Positions 12,787-19,586 of a DNA stretch of 19,586 nucleotides are shown piece after piece. Made by a program: the position numbers and the translations under genes. The notes beneath the pieces were generated by a model, which had not been told where the DNA came from, searched no databases, and was given only the letters and a program-made list of their open reading frames with translations. Position 1 is the first letter of the stretch. The number at the start of each line of letters is the position of its first letter. This DNA comes from Bacillota bacterium (GTDB taxonomy: Bacteria > Bacillota > Bacilli > Bacillales > Cytobacillaceae): contig JAUZPT010000012.1 in NCBI GenBank assembly GCA_030705745.1, positions 1-19,586 of the forward strand, read 5' to 3'.

Positions 12787-14952
12787 TTATCTATAAAGCA
12801 AGGTTTCCGGTGATGGCCAAACAATTTGCAAATCATCACCAGGAGCAATATTATCGTAAAACGTCGTGTGATTGTTATTTTTCAATAACAAAAAGTGGCC
12901 GTTTACCTTTTCAGGCATCTCGATTTCAACATGATTAAATAAATCCTGAAAAATAAATGAGGATACTTCTTTTTCAATCAACTGCAATATGTCATTGTGG
13001 AAGAGCAATTCATCTTTTTTTAGAGTGTCGTGATTACGAATGATTTCCGTTTTGACTTTTTCAAGGATGACTCTTTCGCCATTAAACGTGACCGGAATGG
13101 TTTCTAACAGCTTTAATTGCTTCATTTCTGCCCATTCTTCTACTGTAAGTTTGCCCCTTGCTGTTATCTCAATATGGTCTCTGTCTTCAAAGGAATCATT
13201 CAATGTTGTTTTTTGTCCATTTAATAAAATGTTTCCGGATAAGGAGGGAAAGGCCATATTTGTTCCATTCACCGTCAGGCAAAAAGGTTCTAGACTGGAA
13301 AGCATGTCATCCTTTTTTAATGCAATAAGTAATTCCTTAATTGTATGAGGGTTACGAATGATGATTTCATCCCGGTCCAGGACTAAATTTTCTGAACTAA
13401 CCTTTTTCCCGTTACAGATAATTTCAGACATAATTTCAGTGGGCTCTCCGTTAAGCGTTATTTTACGAACAGGATAATGGTCAATTAAATCTTTAATGCG
13501 AAGGTCAGTCTGTTCACCGTCATTTCCTTTTGTAACAATAATATTATCACCATTTTTTATCACCTCGTCCAAAGAAGAAAACTCACCATTTTTCAAAATG
13601 ATAGGAGGATTTCCCAATTTTCCAGGGATGGTGATGGTTTGATTTTCAACTGAAACGATTTTAGCCAATCCAGGTTTGCCGTAAAGCTTGTTCATCTTGA
13701 TTCCTGCAGCAAGCAGGCAATCCCCTACGGAGAGTGCTTTGATTTCGAAAAGACGAATTGGTTGATCATTGACATAAACGGTTACATACTGAACAGGTGC
13801 ATGTTGAGCCGCAAGTGCTATTCCTATTGGGGTAACCAATTCGGGACCCTTATGGATAGTATCGGCAATGGTTAACGATGATATGGCATCAATTCCCCGG
13901 ACAGCCACACGGTTTGATGGAAGCTCTAAAAGCTGTGCAAGCCTTTCAGTCAATCCGGGTGTGAGGCTTCCTCCACCGACGAGCATGACAGCCTTTGGTG
14001 ATTTTTGGTTGTTCAAAGAGAGGATCTCTGACCTGATCGATCCAGCTAGCTGATCGATAGCCGGAGAAATTTGTTTTACGACATCCGCTTTTGACACCTC
14101 TGTTTCAAATCCTAGTATATCCGTGATTGTGATGGATTCTTGTGCGTTCAATTCGCGCTTTGCTTTTTCGGCTAGTGGGAAATCAAGTAAAAATTGATCG
14201 CTAATCGCTTCTGTTATTTCATCTCCGGCGATCGGTACCATTCCATAAGCAATAACTGTTCCACTATCCGTAATGGCAATGTCGGATGTCCCGGCACCAA
14301 TGTCCACAAGCGCAACATTTAACCGTCTCATCGACTGTGGAATCAGGACGTTAATGGCGGCGATGGGCTCTAATGTCAATGCCTCCATTTCCAGTCCAGT
14401 ACGCTGAAGGGCAGACAAAAGTGATTCCACGACAACCTTCGGAAGAAAGGTAGCAATGATTTCTACCGAAGCTTCTTCACCGGTCTGATCAATTAAGTTT
14501 CCCATTTCCTGTCCATCAAGCCGATAAAATAATACCGAATAACCGACGCAATAATAGCGTACATGATCCGGACCGGATATCTCTGCGGCTAATGACTGGG
14601 CTTGCTGGACAGCGCTTAATTCCAAATGCAGGATATCCTGTTTCGTTAACATTGGTTTCCCATTAATATCTACACTGACTTTGGCTCGTTCAGTTTTTAA
14701 CGATCTGCCTGCCGCAGCCACGCACACTTTGTGAAGAGGGCCATATTTTTCCTCAAGTTGTTCTTTTATTTCGGTTATTACTTTTGAGACGGCTAAAACA
14801 TCATGTATTTGGCCATCAAGCATTGCCCGTTCTGAATGTTCAATTGAAAGGATATCGAGGACATGAAAGATTTCATTTTGTTTTTCGAGTATAATGCCTA
14901 CAACTGAGCGAGTCCCAATGTCGAGTGCGAAAATTCTGTTTTTTATCTTCAA
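12787..14952 (-). CDS. FtsA/PilM-like actin-fold ATPase with repeated C-terminal beta-grasp-like domains
   Basis: A 721-residue protein. Residues 1-~385 are an FtsA/PilM-type actin fold: phosphate-1 loop FALDIGTRS (8-16, D11), phosphate-2 loop VDIGAGTSD (216-224) and adenosine motif VGGGS (325-329), with an extra subdomain near 84-165 as in FtsA's 1C. Residues ~388-721 carry about five similar units of ~60 residues, each ending in a pattern NG..xL..x(D)DxIxI (near 455-473, 514-532, 578-596, 640-658, 693-711), which look like small beta-grasp folds. It is not the dcw-cluster FtsA, which is shorter and ends in an FtsZ-binding tail. The TTG start is backed by GAAGGTGA 6 bases upstream. Function is unknown; a membrane-associated or envelope role is only guessed. 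Confidence 0.75.
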   Translation of the reverse strand: MKIKNRIFALDIGTRSVVGIILEKQNEIFHVLDILSIEHSERAMLDGQIHDVLAVSKVITEIKEQLEEKYGPLHKVCVAAAGRSLKTERAKVSVDINGKPMLTKQDILHLELSAVQQAQSLAAEISGPDHVRYYCVGYSVLFYRLDGQEMGNLIDQTGEEASVEIIATFLPKVVVESLLSALQRTGLEMEALTLEPIAAINVLIPQSMRRLNVALVDIGAGTSDIAITDSGTVIAYGMVPIAGDEITEAISDQFLLDFPLAEKAKRELNAQESITITDILGFETEVSKADVVKQISPAIDQLAGSIRSEILSLNNQKSPKAVMLVGGGSLTPGLTERLAQLLELPSNRVAVRGIDAISSLTIADTIHKGPELVTPIGIALAAQHAPVQYVTVYVNDQPIRLFEIKALSVGDCLLAAGIKMNKLYGKPGLAKIVSVENQTITIPGKLGNPPIILKNGEFSSLDEVIKNGDNIIVTKGNDGEQTDLRIKDLIDHYPVRKITLNGEPTEIMSEIICNGKKVSSENLVLDRDEIIIRNPHTIKELLIALKKDDMLSSLEPFCLTVNGTNMAFPSLSGNILLNGQKTTLNDSFEDRDHIEITARGKLTVEEWAEMKQLKLLETIPVTFNGERVILEKVKTEIIRNHDTLKKDELLFHNDILQLIEKEVSSFIFQDLFNHVEIEMPEKVNGHFLLLKNNNHTTFYDNIAPGDDLQIVWPSPETLLYR

Positions 14953-15226
14953 GTTAAGTCACCTTCTTTTTACTATAGACATACTTTACTTTAACACTTA
15001 AAAGCGTTTAATTAACAAAGGATAATTCGTGACAATGAAATGTATTTTCGATATAATAGGGCTTACTATATTAAAAATGGTATCATACTTTCATAAAGCA
15101 TTAAAGAAGATTAAAAACACATTATAAAAAGCCGGTTTTTCGCATTTTAATAAAGACTGCGGTAAAATGGTAAAATGCATGTTAAACCTTTTTAATGGGT
15201 TTGATTATAGGGAGGATGGACGAATA
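14953..15226. other. Divergent intergenic region, FtsA-like gene and aroA
   Basis: An AT-rich 274-base spacer. It holds the aroA promoter (15029-15057) and then a ~165-base leader containing a small AAAAAGCCGGTTTTT near-palindrome (~15125-15139) but no T-box, clear attenuator or ORF with a ribosome binding site. The promoter of the FtsA-like gene was not resolved. Confidence 0.5.
15029..15057 (+). promoter_or_regulatory. Sigma-A promoter of aroA
   Basis: GTGACA (15029-15034), a 17-base spacer and a perfect TATAAT (15052-15057). It lies 170 bases before the aroA start, implying a long leader. Confidence 0.6.
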
Positions 15227-16303
15227 ATGGGCAACAACGAATTGGATCAATTACGGACACGAGTCGATGAACTGAATCTGGAACTGTTAAGGCTAATTAA
15301 CGAACGAGCTCAGATCGTCCAGGAAATAGGCCGAGTGAAGGAAGGGCAAGGAGAAAACCGCTACGACCCCGTACGTGAAAGAAAAATGTTGGATGGTATA
15401 AAAGAATGTAATGATGGACCTTTTGAAAATTCAACAATTGAGCATATTTTTAAGGAAATCTTTAAAGCGGGAATGGATCTTCAAAAAGACGATCATAGCA
15501 AGGCATTGCTCGTTTCAAGGAAGAAAAAGCCGGAGAATACGGTTGTGACCTTAAAAGGGGAAAGTATAGGTGATGGAAAACCTCATTTTGTCTTTGGTCC
15601 ATGCGCGGTAGAATCGTATGAACAAGTAGCCACAGTGGCGAAAGCGATGAAGGGAAAAGGATTAAACCTACTGCGGGGCGGCGCATTCAAACCAAGGACT
15701 TCTCCTTATGACTTTCAAGGGCTTGGTCTTGAAGGGTTGAAAATTTTAAAACAAATTGCAACTGAATTCGATATGGCGGTCATAAGTGAAATCGTTAGTC
15801 CGGCAGATATCGAAATGGCCGTGAATTATATTGATGTCATACAAATCGGTGCAAGGAATATGCAGAACTTTGAGCTATTAAAAGCGGCAGGGTCTGTAAA
15901 CAAGCCTGTACTTTTAAAACGAGGAATTGCAGCTACGATAGAAGAATTTATCCACGCTGCAGAATATATTATGACCCAGGGCAATGGCCAAATTATCCTT
16001 TGCGAACGAGGAATTAGGACGTATGAACGGGCAACAAGAAATACGCTCGATATTACAGCTGTTCCGATCTTAAAACAAGAAACACATTTACCTGTTTTTG
16101 TCGATGTCACACATTCAACAGGCAGGCGCGATTTATTGCTTCCAGCTGCAAAGGCTGCGCTCGCGATTGGTGCTGATGGAGTCATGGCTGAGGTTCACCC
16201 GGACCCTGCAGTGGCACTGTCCGATTCTGCACAGCAAATGGATTTAAAGCAATTTGATCATTTTTATGAAAATCTGTTAGCTTCCAATTTTGTACGTAGG
16301 TAA
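15227..16303 (+). CDS. aroA: Bifunctional DAHP synthase / chorismate mutase
   Basis: A 358-residue enzyme for the first step of aromatic amino acid synthesis (phosphoenolpyruvate + erythrose-4-phosphate to DAHP), fused to an N-terminal AroQ chorismate mutase that also acts as the allosteric sensor for chorismate/prephenate. The mutase domain is residues 1-~88 ([27 protein letters not shown] in pieces, R27, K38). The DAHP synthase (KDO8P-synthase-like) follows: GPCAVES with metal-ligand C126, [11 protein letters not shown] (150-160), [14 protein letters not shown] (229-233), [10 protein letters not shown] with H296, and AEVHPDP. The open frame runs 20 codons further up, but GGGAGGAT lies just before the ATG at 15227, and 358 residues is the Bacillus length. 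It precedes ccpA, as in B. subtilis (AroA/AroG type). Confidence 0.95.
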   Translation: MGNNELDQLRTRVDELNLELLRLINERAQIVQEIGRVKEGQGENRYDPVRERKMLDGIKECNDGPFENSTIEHIFKEIFKAGMDLQKDDHSKALLVSRKKKPENTVVTLKGESIGDGKPHFVFGPCAVESYEQVATVAKAMKGKGLNLLRGGAFKPRTSPYDFQGLGLEGLKILKQIATEFDMAVISEIVSPADIEMAVNYIDVIQIGARNMQNFELLKAAGSVNKPVLLKRGIAATIEEFIHAAEYIMTQGNGQIILCERGIRTYERATRNTLDITAVPILKQETHLPVFVDVTHSTGRRDLLLPAAKAALAIGADGVMAEVHPDPAVALSDSAQQMDLKQFDHFYENLLASNFVRR

Positions 16304-16308
16304 TTCGA

Positions 16309-16350
16309 AAGCCTTCTGTCCCATTTGGCAGGAGGCTTTATTTTACTTTA
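16309..16350 (+). terminator. Terminator after aroA
   Basis: AAGCCTTCTGTC (16309-16320) pairs with GGCAGGAGGCTT (16327-16338), with two G-T pairs, around CCATTT. TATTTTACTTTA follows. Confidence 0.85.
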
Positions 16351-16497
16351 ATATTGCGGCTTATGACTGCATATCGTATGATTAAAATCAGAATAAAGCT
16401 TGTTTGATATCTCACAATCTTGGTTATTTATGACTAGGCTTTTGTTTGTTGATATAAAATAAAGATATTATGTCCTCCCTTAAAGGAGTGTTTGAAC

Positions 16498-17496
16498 GTG
16501 AATGTAACAATATATGATGTTGCAAGAGAGGCAAATGTCTCAATGGCAACGGTTTCACGTGTTGTCAACGGAAACCCGAATGTTAAACCAGTTACGCGGA
16601 AAAAAGTTTTAGAGGTAATTGAAAGGCTTGGCTATCGTCCGAATGCAGTGGCAAGAGGATTGGCCAGCAAAAAAACAACAACGGTCGGTGTTATTATACC
16701 TGATATTTCCAGCACGTTTTTTGCAGAATTGGCAAGAGGCATTGAAGATATTGCGACCATGTATAAATACAATATTATTTTAAGTAATTCTGATCAAAAC
16801 AAAGAAAAAGAGCTTCATTTATTAAATACGATGCTAGGCAAGCAAGTAGACGGAATCGTATTTATGGGAGGAAATATTACAGCAGATCACGTCGAGGAGT
16901 TTGAGAAATCTCCTGCTCCAATCGTGCTAGCAGGTTCGATCGAAGAGTCTGGGAAAATGCCATCTGTTAATATCGACTATGAGCAGGCTGTGTTTGATTC
17001 AGTTACAGAATTTATTGAAAAAGAACATAAGAACATTGCCTTTGTGATAGGACCGCTCCATGAACCAAAAAACTCGGAGAAAAAGCTTCAAGGGTATAAG
17101 CGAGCTCTGCAAGAAGCGGGGATTGAATATCGTGATGAGCTTGTTGTCGAAGGCGATTATACGTATGATTCCGGTTTGGAGGCAATTGAAAGGCTGATCG
17201 AAGTTGCAAATAAGCCGACTGCCATTCTTGTAGGCTCTGATGAGATGGCTCTCGGGGTTGTACATGGTGCGCAGGACAAGGGATACAAAATTCCAGACGA
17301 TTTTGAAGTAATCACTTCGGATAATTCGCGGCTTTCGTTAATGGTCCGGCCGCAGTTAACTACAATCGTTCAACCGTTGTATGATATTGGAGCAGTTGCC
17401 ATGCGCTTACTGACGAAATATATGAACAAGGAAAAGGTCGAAGAACATACCGTCATCCTTCCACATCGTATTGAATACAGGAAATCTACAAAATAA
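16498..17496 (+). CDS. ccpA: Catabolite control protein A
   Basis: A 332-residue LacI/GalR-family regulator which, with HPr phosphorylated on Ser46, binds cre sites to repress or activate carbon genes. Residues 1-~60 are the helix-turn-helix and hinge ([22 protein letters not shown], then [15 protein letters not shown], both CcpA-diagnostic). The core periplasmic-binding-like domain follows, with [26 protein letters not shown] and the C-terminal [18 protein letters not shown]. The longest frame starts at a TTG at 16492, but AAAGGAGTG (16482-16490) is too close to it and ideal (7 bases) for the GTG at 16498, which gives MNVTIYDV. One oddity: where many LacI-family members, including B. subtilis CcpA, have GFDN near residue 275, this protein has TSDN. 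Its own terminator follows. Confidence 0.97.
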   Translation: MNVTIYDVAREANVSMATVSRVVNGNPNVKPVTRKKVLEVIERLGYRPNAVARGLASKKTTTVGVIIPDISSTFFAELARGIEDIATMYKYNIILSNSDQNKEKELHLLNTMLGKQVDGIVFMGGNITADHVEEFEKSPAPIVLAGSIEESGKMPSVNIDYEQAVFDSVTEFIEKEHKNIAFVIGPLHEPKNSEKKLQGYKRALQEAGIEYRDELVVEGDYTYDSGLEAIERLIEVANKPTAILVGSDEMALGVVHGAQDKGYKIPDDFEVITSDNSRLSLMVRPQLTTIVQPLYDIGAVAMRLLTKYMNKEKVEEHTVILPHRIEYRKSTK

Positions 17497-17513
17497 TTAT
17501 CTGGAAAAACGAA

Positions 17514-17558
17514 TTAAAAGCCAGTTTCCTGCAAATTTGCAGTGGACTGGCTTTTTGT
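17514..17558. terminator. Bidirectional terminator between ccpA and acuC
   Basis: AAAAGCCAGT (17516-17525) pairs with ACTGGCTTTT (17546-17555). The interior holds the perfect palindrome CTGCAAATTTGCAG (17529-17542). It serves the two convergent genes. Confidence 0.88.
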
Positions 17559-17565
17559 GATTTTT

Positions 17566-18738
17566 TTATTTTGATTCGCTTTTTTGATGGTTACGAATCG
17601 GATAGAGTGCTTTTTCCAACGTGATTATGTTTTTTTCACTTATTTCCTTTTTGCGAGGAATCGGTGGATAAACGTTTTCTGGATCATCCCATTCGTTTGG
17701 AAGCGTAACTGGAGCTTCTTTTTGCCAAAAATTGACCCACTCTGCAGGTAAACTGCCATAACAATTTGAGTTTTCAGTCATTTCTAACCAAATCAAAGCC
17801 CAGGCCCTTGGAACAACTCTCCAAATATCATAGCCCCCGCCACCTACGGCAATCCACCTTCCTTCACAATATTGGTGTGCTACTTCATGTGCAAGACGCG
17901 GTATTTCCCGATAGATTTTCATCGTTGCAGAAAGATGTGTAAGCGGATCATAATAATGTGAATCTGCACCGTTTTGGGTGAGGATTACATCTGGTTTGAA
18001 AAATTCGGCTACTTCCTTCAGTGCACTTTTATAGGCAAACAGCCAGGATTCATCCTCCGTAAAAGCATCGACCGGAATATTAAAGGAAAATCCATAGCCA
18101 TTGCCGTGGCCCCGTTCATTCACATTTCCAGTTCCAGGGAATAAATAACGCCCCGTCTCATGAATGGAAAGAGTGCACACATTTGGATCATCATAAAAAG
18201 ACCACTGAACTCCATCTCCATGATGAGCATCCGTATCGACATAGAGAACACGGGCATTGTATTTGTTTTGTAAATACTTGATGGCTACCGAGCTATCATT
18301 GTAAATACAAAAGCCCGAAGCTTTCCCTCTGAAACCATGATGGAGTCCACCACCAAGATGCAGGGCATGTACAGCCTGTCCGGACATGACTTGATCGACA
18401 GCGGTCAATGTTCCGCCAACGAGCAGGGAACTTGCTTCGTGCATATTGGGAAAAATGGGCGTATCTTCTGTTCCAATTCCAAAATTCTCCGCCCGTTCAT
18501 TCGGCAACTTATTTTGGCCGGCTAACTTGACTGCGTTGACATAATCGGGATCATGGATAAGACAGAGCTCTTCATCCGTTGCCAATCTCGGAGGAACCAT
18601 TTGTTCATCATGAAGAGCATTCATTTTTTTCAATAAATCGACTGTCAGCTTCAGCCGAAATTGATTGAAAGGGTGCTGATTGCTAAATTTGTATTTCAGC
18701 AGATCTTCAGAATAAATAAAAGAGCACTTATCCTTCAT
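17566..18738 (-). CDS. acuC: AcuC, histone-deacetylase-family protein deacetylase
   Basis: A 390-residue class I HDAC-fold zinc deacetylase. In B. subtilis AcuC removes the acetyl group from acetyl-CoA synthetase, re-activating it, so the cell can use acetate. The catalytic set is complete: general-base pair H133/H134 in GGGLHHG, zinc ligands D170 and H172 in [10 protein letters not shown]259 in [11 protein letters not shown], and transition-state Tyr303 in GGGGYDIW. Length agrees with Bacillus AcuC. Its ATG overlaps the acuB stop in an ATGA, with CCGGAGC inside the acuB end as ribosome binding site, so the two are translationally coupled. The order acuA-acuB-acuC on this strand matches B. 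subtilis, but motPS is not between ccpA and acuC. Confidence 0.95.
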   Translation of the reverse strand: MKDKCSFIYSEDLLKYKFSNQHPFNQFRLKLTVDLLKKMNALHDEQMVPPRLATDEELCLIHDPDYVNAVKLAGQNKLPNERAENFGIGTEDTPIFPNMHEASSLLVGGTLTAVDQVMSGQAVHALHLGGGLHHGFRGKASGFCIYNDSSVAIKYLQNKYNARVLYVDTDAHHGDGVQWSFYDDPNVCTLSIHETGRYLFPGTGNVNERGHGNGYGFSFNIPVDAFTEDESWLFAYKSALKEVAEFFKPDVILTQNGADSHYYDPLTHLSATMKIYREIPRLAHEVAHQYCEGRWIAVGGGGYDIWRVVPRAWALIWLEMTENSNCYGSLPAEWVNFWQKEAPVTLPNEWDDPENVYPPIPRKKEISEKNIITLEKALYPIRNHQKSESK

Positions 18739-19382
18739 AGTTTAAGCTCCGGAAGATTTGGCCATAACACGTTGTGCCCAGCTTCATTTAAGTCTTTAAC
18801 AAGGCTGATGACATTCATCGTCTGGACGCGAATAACGAGTATTTTAGATTGCTCATCTTTTTTGTCGGGATATACAAGCACACTTTGGATATTGGCTTTC
18901 CGTTGACGGATGACTTCCGCAATATCGCAAAGCATTCCAGCTTTATTCGGCACTTTTACTTCAATTTGTGAACCAGGCTGATGAGCTCCTGTAAGTTCCA
19001 CAAGGGTACGAAGCAGGTCGGTTTCTGTAACAATGCCAACAAGTGTTTGATCCTTAATAATAGGCAGACAGCTAATATGATGCTCATAGAAAATGGCAGC
19101 AACTTCTTCTGCAAAATCAAGAGGGTGGCCCGTAATAACACTCGTTTTCATGATTTTGGATAAGGGCTGCTGCATATCATCCGATTGCTCATTTCTGTGG
19201 AAAATGGAAGGTGAGGCGTCTCGTATATCCCTATCGCTGACCATTCCCAACAATTGGTGTTCAGAATTCACGATTGGAATATGGCGAATTTTATTTTGAT
19301 CCATGAGTTTTACTGCATCGGCGATCGTATTGTTCAATCCAAGAGTCGCTACGGCTGTTTTCATGATTTCTTCAATAATCAT
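18735..19382 (-). CDS. acuB: AcuB, tandem CBS plus ACT domain protein
   Basis: A 215-residue cytoplasmic protein: CBS domain 1 (about 7-60, [19 protein letters not shown] to [20 protein letters not shown]), CBS domain 2 (about 78-133, with [20 protein letters not shown]) and a C-terminal ACT-like domain (about 140-215, [20 protein letters not shown]). CBS pairs usually bind adenine nucleotides. AcuB is part of the acetoin/acetate utilisation cluster, but its precise job is unclear. The frame extends 21 codons further to 19445; GAGGGGG lies about 8 bases before the ATG at 19382, and MIIEEIM is the family start. It overlaps acuC by 4 bases. TTGACA (19453-19448, minus strand) precedes it, but the -10 is weak, so acuB may be read mainly from the acuA promoter. 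Confidence 0.93.
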   Translation of the reverse strand: MIIEEIMKTAVATLGLNNTIADAVKLMDQNKIRHIPIVNSEHQLLGMVSDRDIRDASPSIFHRNEQSDDMQQPLSKIMKTSVITGHPLDFAEEVAAIFYEHHISCLPIIKDQTLVGIVTETDLLRTLVELTGAHQPGSQIEVKVPNKAGMLCDIAEVIRQRKANIQSVLVYPDKKDEQSKILVIRVQTMNVISLVKDLNEAGHNVLWPNLPELKL

Positions 19383-19483
19383 CAGAAATCCCCCTCTATT
19401 TTTTTGAGAAAAATAAAGACTGTAATTTCGGGAAAAAAAGTGCATGATGTCAATTAAATGAAATTTGGAAATAAGTGCTATTT

Positions 19484-19586
19484 TCAGTACATAAATCTGT
19501 TCATAAATCGGAGACGGTCGAACCGCTGAATCGATTCACTGCCTATCCTCTTTCCGATTCTAGCCATTAGGCAGTTTGCAGGATGG
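19484..19586 (-). CDS. acuA: AcuA acetyltransferase, C-terminal end only (cut by window edge)
   Basis: On the minus strand the frame is open from the right edge to a TGA at 19486-19484, giving 33 residues that read [15 protein letters not shown] and end LRFMNRFMY. Position directly upstream of acuB, and resemblance to the conserved C-terminus of Bacillus AcuA as I recall it, identify it as the end of AcuA, the GNAT acetyltransferase that acetylates and inactivates acetyl-CoA synthetase, opposing AcuC. The catalytic GNAT core lies outside the window. The gap to acuB is 101 bases. Confidence 0.75.
   Translation of the reverse strand, partial: HPANCLMARIGKRIGSESIQRFDRLRFMNRFMY

Noticed and set aside
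14997..15010. Possible cre site TAAAAGCGTTTAAT upstream of aroA
   Set aside because: Three mismatches to the consensus, including both outer conserved positions; AT-rich chance match.
15058..15226. Attenuator or T-box in the aroA leader
   Set aside because: No T-box sequence, no strong terminator hairpin and no aromatic-rich leader peptide with a ribosome binding site was found.
1..19586. tRNA, rRNA, CRISPR array, prophage or complete insertion sequence
   Set aside because: No cloverleaf-like arms with a CCA end, regularly spaced repeats, transposase or phage genes were seen on either strand.

Overview
The window is an ordinary chromosomal stretch of a Gram-positive, endospore-former-type Bacillaceae genome (Bacillus sensu lato). 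The evidence is gene content and order: trmB, ytnP, ytzB, ytoP, then ytpP, ytpQ, sftA, murC, then ytxG, ytxH, ytxJ, aroA, ccpA, then acuC, acuB, acuA. This closely follows the Bacillus subtilis trmB-to-acuA neighbourhood. Supporting signs are AT-rich DNA, strong GGAGG ribosome binding sites, several TTG/GTG starts, tight T-tailed hairpin terminators, and matches to the sigma-B and sigma-H promoter consensus. I see no rRNA, tRNA, CRISPR array, phage or complete insertion sequence.

Layout. Bases 1-412 hold the 3' part of trmB (+), followed by the lactonase-family gene ytnP (+). ytzB (-) converges on ytnP over a shared terminator. Then come ytoP (+, M42 aminopeptidase), a palindromic ~130 bp intergenic element, a DUF84 NTPase gene overlapping a small lipoprotein gene, ytpP, ytpQ, the soluble DNA translocase gene sftA, and murC. 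ampS (-, M29 aminopeptidase) converges on murC. ytxG-ytxH-ytxJ (+) starts behind a sigma-H-like and a sigma-B-like promoter. A large FtsA/PilM-like gene (-) converges on ytxJ. aroA (DAHP synthase/chorismate mutase) and ccpA follow on +, and acuC, acuB and the C-terminal end of acuA lie on -.

How the genes relate: ytpP, ytxJ (a BrxC-type monothiol bacilliredoxin) and ytxG/H form a redox and general-stress group. sftA and murC belong to chromosome segregation and wall synthesis. aroA starts aromatic amino acid synthesis. CcpA is the global carbon regulator, and acuABC controls acetyl-CoA synthetase by reversible acetylation. Differences from the B. subtilis order are the absence of ytpR between ytpQ and sftA, the absence of motPS between ccpA and acuC, and the presence of the DUF84/lipoprotein pair, ampS and the FtsA-like gene.

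Nothing here is clearly a new system. The items most worth a second look are the long imperfect palindrome after ytoP, the FtsA-like protein whose C-terminal half carries about five ~60-residue repeats, and a possible 40-codon ORF with a hairpin over its start, between ytxH and ytxJ. Seven start codons were moved inward from the longest possible ORF on the basis of ribosome binding sites and family N-termini.
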